From Sipunculus nudus (taxonomy: Eukaryota > Annelida > Sipuncula > Golfingiida > Sipunculidae): 64,000 nt of DNA. The DNA lies in the NCBI GenBank assembly GCA_026874595.1, contig CM049308.1, positions 16,552,001-16,616,000 on the forward strand. Direction: 5' to 3'. Below, piece after piece: positions 59,480 to 64,000 of the stretch. Under the pieces are notes generated by a model. The model saw nothing but the letters and a program-made list of their open reading frames with translations, searched no databases and was not told the origin of the DNA. Position 1 is the first letter of the stretch, and each line of letters opens with the position of its first letter. Position numbers and translations under genes: made by a program.

Positions 59480-62400
59480 GTTATGGCGATTTAGTGTTTA
59501 TCAATGCTTGTTCTTCTTGGCCTGTGCTACCCTCACGCAACACCAGGTACAAGTTTTGCCAATTTTCTCAGTTGTCAACAGAAGCAATAGAAGATTATTT
59601 GATAGTTTTACGTCAAATGGCAGTGCCATGCCTATCATGTAGATGTTGAAGAAAACATCATTCGGGACCAAGTTATCCAAGGAGCAAGGAACAAGCGGCT
59701 ACAAGAACGTATGGTGACAGAGAAAGACATTTCCATAAAGAACTTTATGACAGCAGCTAGCTAGTTACAACAAACGGCAAATGACACAAGCAAAAGGTAT
59801 AAACAGAGAAAGTATACAATCAATTGTACGCGGAGCTAGTGGTTCGTATGACCTCTGGTAGAAGAGGGACTTAGTCATAGAGGTGGACAACCAGAGAAAA
59901 ACTGCTATCGGCGTGGTTCACCTAAGCATATAGCCAGTAAAGCTGCATGTAAAGCTCCCCAAGATAATTACTACAGGTGCGACATGAAGGGACATTTCGA
60001 GTCCAAATGACACCAAAACGACAGAAGGAAAGCGCATCACTATAATGAAATCGTGGACACAACAGTTAATATAGTAACCAAAGTTCAGAGCGTTGTCAAG
60101 GGCCAGGACGATACCAATACCAAAACACTAGGGGAACAAACCACTACGAAAGGCGAGGGCCAGTGAATAACCAGGACAAATCCCGGTCAGTGCGTTGCCA
60201 GGGAAGTCAGGCGTCAAGGCGTTACCAATGCGACAGGGGACCAGAGCAGTGCCAGAACAAGGGAACGCGGAGGGTTGGACAAATAACTGAAGAGTGGGTC
60301 AATTCAGGGGGTGAGGAAGAAACCGCATTCGTGTTAAGTAATAATGTATTTCAAAATGTGCATGAACAGTTCTTTAAATTGCTGGTGGATACAGGGAGTC
60401 CAAGGACTCTCCTTACAGAAAGTGACTTTGTGAAATATTTTGAGGGGTACACTTTGTTTCAACTAAGGTTAAACTGGCGTCTTTCTCCATGAATGATATC
60501 GATTTAATTGGCTGTTTTGAAGCAAATTGTGTTATAAAGGTGTCAGCATTTATTGCAATCAATACAAGTTAATCAGACTAACAGGAATATAGAGATTGAA
60601 CTCCCGGATAACTATTAACATCATGATTAGGTTGTGCCAAAGGGTTTGTACATCAGGTGAGAGTCAAATATGTACAGGCTGAATTGAGACGACTGCCATT
60701 CTCAATTCTTGAGTGTGTATCTAAGGAAATGAGAATATTTGAAACGGACGGAGTTGTTCAGAGGGCAGATACAGCTACATGGATCAGTAGCCTGGAAGAA
60801 GCCAAGTTAAATAAGGTTATGTGTAGATTTGAGGGAGATAAATTCAGCCATCATTCCTAGTACGTTTCCACTTAAAACTGTAGATGAACTGTTGAGAAAG
60901 TTGCGGGGGCTAAAAAGTTTGCCAAGTTAGATTTGGTTACAGCATTTCATCCGGTACCACTGCAAGAAACTGGTCGAGAATTGACTTCCTTCATCACAGA
61001 GTAATTCGCTTCACCGGAGTCTGCATCGAGTTTGCGTCATCACCATCAGCCTACAGATATGAGTGTCATCCTTAGTGGAGTAAAAATTTGTCCGGTGTTA
61101 TCTTAATGACCGGATTATTTATGGGAAGGTCTAAGTCGAGTATCAGTACAACCTAAAAGCCATGCTTACCAAACTACGCCGGACAGGTCTCAAACTCAAT
61201 GAAAAATGTCAGTTCAGTATGAAGTCTATGGAATATCTGGGTTTTCTGATAACACCTGAAGGAAAACGTTACCATCACAGGCTAAAGCAGCACTAGGAGT
61301 ACCAGCCCTCCATGATAGAGTCACAGTTTGTTCCTTTCTCGGACTAGTGATATATTATTCCACTTCTGTTCTATGCCACCATGGTACCAATGAGAGTATC
61401 ATTGAGGTGTGATGAACCGTTTCAGTGGACAGGTTAATTTTGATAGGGTTAAAACCATCATTGGTAATAGAATGAACTTTGCTCTGTTTGATCCGGACCA
61501 TGATACATTGGTTACAACGGATTCTAGTGGTTATGGAGCGTAAGTTTTCTGTAGGGAAACGTGAGGCACCAGGATGTGTGTGCACATGTGAACACTGCTA
61601 TTCTGCTATACCTATTTATGGGGACGACATTTCACACTGACCATCGTACGCTGACAACATTGTTAACCAGTAAGGGAACAGGTAGACAACCGATAAGAAT
61701 ATCACTGGGATGCTAGGCTGTTATAGTTTAATTTGCTATTAAGTATCATCCAGGAGGGTAGCTGATTGCCAGTAGTTCAGTTAGCTTAAGTGAACATGAT
61801 GGTGAGGTTGTATTACAGCAAGTAGCACAAGTTTTTTTTTTGTGTCACTGCCAGAATTACATCAGTTTACAGCCGAGGAAGCGGTGATCAATACTATTAT
61901 TGGGGTATACAGAATGATTGGCCTCATAATGATGATGGGGAATACAGGGTTCACTACAACATCACAATAGAGCTCACTTTAGTGAAAGTAGTTTTGATGA
62001 GATGTGATCGCATTTTGGCACCTGCCAGTTTGACAGAACTGCTCACAAAGGCCACCAGAGCATGTCGAGAACTAGACAACCACTGAGAGAATTTTATTGG
62101 TGGCAGTTAATGGATCGACACGTGGAGGCCAAGATACAATCCTGTACAGTTTGTTAGCCAGTGGTGCACAATATGTGCTTGGACCTATACAATATCATTG
62201 ACACATGGAACTCCCAAAGGAACCATGGGAAAAAGTTGCAATCGACATAGTTGGACCTATAGAGTCATTGCCATCAGACTGTAGATCTGCTGTGACACTT
62301 ACAGACATGTATAGTAAATGGCCTTAAAGTAAGGTTACATCACAGGCAGTTAACAATTCCCTCCAGGTAGTGTTTGATTGGGAAGGTCTACCATATGAAA

Positions 62401-62690
62401 TTATCACTGACCATGGCATACAGTTAAGGTCTACTGTCATGGAAAAGTTCGTTTCAAATTATAATATCAAACATAGTTTTTCACCTTATTTCCATCTAGA
62501 AGCAAATAGAAACTTTAAGAGACTGAAAAGGGTGTTTAAAAGCAACATTACACTGGTTATACTAACAGTGTTTAAAGGAAAACACTGAAAGATACACACC
62601 ATATCTCCTGAGGATCCGAGGATATATCGGAGCACTCCACACAGCATGACTGGCGTATCACCACCAGAACTACTACACAAGTAAAAGACG
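59480..62690 (+). pseudogene. Decayed Ty3/Gypsy gag-pol, family 2
   Basis: Fragments lie in the expected order. Gag remnants (IIRDQVIQGARNKRLQERM) come first, with a degraded zinc knuckle near 59900-60010 (CYRRGSPKH, YYRCDMKGHF). An aspartic protease follows at about 60380-60430 (LLVDTGSPRTLLTESDF). Reverse transcriptase starts at about 60680 (LRRLPFSILECVSKEM) and continues with FAKLDLVTAFHPVPLQET and SMEYLGFLITPEGK. RNase H traces (LVTTDSSGYGA, FHTDHRTLTTLL) and integrase at about 62040-62580 (EFYWWQLMDRHV, KEPWEKVAIDIVGPIESL, GLPYEIITDHGIQL) complete the set. Stops and frameshifts are frequent throughout. The integrase differs clearly from that at 58294-59405, so these are two families. 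Confidence 0.8.
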
Positions 62691-62768
62691 CGGATTTACT
62701 TGTCCAATGCCCAATGAAATGTCATGCATCACGTGGTTGTAATGCAAATGGATTTGAACAGTTAAGTA

Positions 62769-63687
62769 GGCCGCGCACAAAGCGGACGAGACGAGACGAG
62801 ATCGGACCGGACTTGAATCCGGTCCGGTCCGCTCAGTTTGCGGCAGTTGGCGGACCGGACTGCCAGTCCGGGACCGCTCCGGACCTAGTCCTGAGCGATC
62901 CTGACAATATCAAAATGTTTTGATATTTCAGGACTGGTCCTGAGTAGTCCGGTCCGGTCCGCTTGAGTCCGCTCTGTTTGCGGGGGTTTTAGGACTAGCT
63001 AGGATCGGGACTTTGTCATTGACCAATGAGAGCAGCTCTATAAATCACATGATAGACGTATAAATCTGAAGATGGCAAATTAAGAGACGTTAAATAACGT
63101 GGATGACACATGGAGTTTGGTGTACCTTTTAGCTATAAAGGGAAATACCTGCTAGAAAAATAGTGTTGCTCACCACATCTATCATCTAAATACAGCATAA
63201 AGGATTCACGTGTAATTGCAATTTAATATAAAAAATAACAACCAAAGATATACTTCTGTTGATCATATTTCCATAGTTAAGTATGATCAAAACAGTAGTA
63301 TTGTACATAAATATAGTTTCCTATTTATATACAGAAAACTAAATTAAGAGTGATGTAATACAAAGCAAATACGTCATAGCACAATACCATTGTTTATATG
63401 TGTTTTATGATGACAGGTGAAGTTACCATAAATTGAATAGATTGTATAGATATCCAGGTTTATTTATAAATGGAAGTATATTACCTCAGATAGAGATGCC
63501 ATAATTTTTGTATGTATGTATGTATATAATATAATATGAGTATCTTATTAAAAAATCCTATCCGATCCGCTCTGTGTGCGCCCCCTCTAGGACCGGACCG
63601 GACTGGGAAAGATTGTGGCGGGCTCTACAGGATTTTCAGTCCTGTCTGGTCCGATCCGATCTCGTCTCGTCCGCTCTGTGTGCGGCC
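62769..63687. mobile_element. GC-ended terminal-inverted-repeat element (about 919 bp)
   Basis: Left end GGCCGCGCACAAAGCGGACG then AGACGAGACGAGATCGGACC. The right end read inversely is GGCCGCACACAGAGCGGACG then AGACGAGATCGGATCGG. The subterminal regions repeat GGACCGGAC/GTCCGGTCCG many times, and the middle is AT-rich and non-coding. No clear target duplication and no transposase, so it is a non-autonomous element whose superfamily is undetermined. Confidence 0.7.
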
Positions 63688-63713
63688 TTCTTTAGAACGA
63701 AGGAAATACACGT

Positions 63714-63920
63714 CAGGGGCGGATCCAGGATTTAGGAAAAGGATGAGTCCAAACCAGGAGGGCTTATGCCAAAACCTAACTAAAGTCCCATGGTTCAAGG
63801 GGGGGGGGGGGGGGGGGGGGAGGTCCAGGCCGTAAATTTGGTCTTAACCCCTTAAAAAATGTTGCGTTGTGGGGGGGGGGGGGGGAGAGGGTGCGGAACC
63901 CTTCCCTGGATTCGCTTCTG
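63714..63920. mobile_element. Short MITE with CAGGGGC-type ends, copy 2
   Basis: CAGGGGCGGATCCAGGATTT at the left and TCCCTGGATTCGCTTCTG at the right are imperfect inverses. CACGT flanks both sides (63709-63713 and 63921-63925). Two long G runs lie inside. The - strand open frame with a proline run here is an artefact of poly-G. Confidence 0.65.
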
Positions 63921-64000
63921 CACGTCACATGTTGGACAAAGAAGGGTAAAACCGAATTCTGGAACATTTCATGTTGGAACTCTTGAACCACAAATAATTC

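Overview
This is a eukaryotic, AT-rich, intron-rich and repeat-dense genomic window. It most likely comes from an invertebrate animal, and probably a mollusc or another lophotrochozoan. The reasons are a metazoan-specific kinase gene (protein kinase D), a CARD-domain gene, GT-AG introns, hairpin-headed repeats rich in GTCCGTCC, a tRNA-derived SINE head, CAGGGGCGGATCCAGGA-type MITEs and decayed Ty3/Gypsy elements. The species cannot be fixed from the sequence.

Left half (about 1-36 kb): the 3' half of a protein kinase D (PRKD family) gene runs on the + strand. Eight constitutive coding exons carry the kinase domain from just after the glycine-rich loop to a stop at 34983. The catalytic VAIK lysine, the HCDLKPEN loop, DFG, the two activation-loop serines, APE and the C-terminal PKD signature are all present. 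Every junction keeps phase. Between the exon ending at 25920 and the canonical exon at 33435-33520 lies a second, diverged version of that exon (27057-27145 or longer). Frame arithmetic makes the two mutually exclusive. The second copy may instead be an alternative last exon.

Nested in the 16.2-kb PKD intron (7310-23540) on the - strand is a complete-looking three-exon gene (14321 to 11681). It encodes a protein of about 503 residues with an N-terminal CARD, a long coiled coil and a C-terminal Cys/His cluster that resembles a CHORD zinc module. The same intron holds three minisatellites. The first is built from the end of the upstream kinase exon plus its 5' splice site. The intron also holds a SINE, MITEs, a 1.7-kb element with inverted ends and a 5S-rRNA-like core, and a 1.04-kb GC-rich PIF/Harbinger-like element with TTA target duplications.

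Right half (about 36-64 kb): no confident host gene was found. It contains three families of hairpin-capped, tandemly organised repeats that share the palindrome GGTGGCGCCACC. It also contains a diverged 2.4-kb-spaced duplication, long AT and CT microsatellites, a 10-copy 99-bp satellite, a putative solo LTR on the - strand, remains of two different Ty3/Gypsy elements, and two terminal-inverted-repeat elements at the right edge. Positions are exact where splice sites, stops or repeat ends could be read, and approximate for old repeats.
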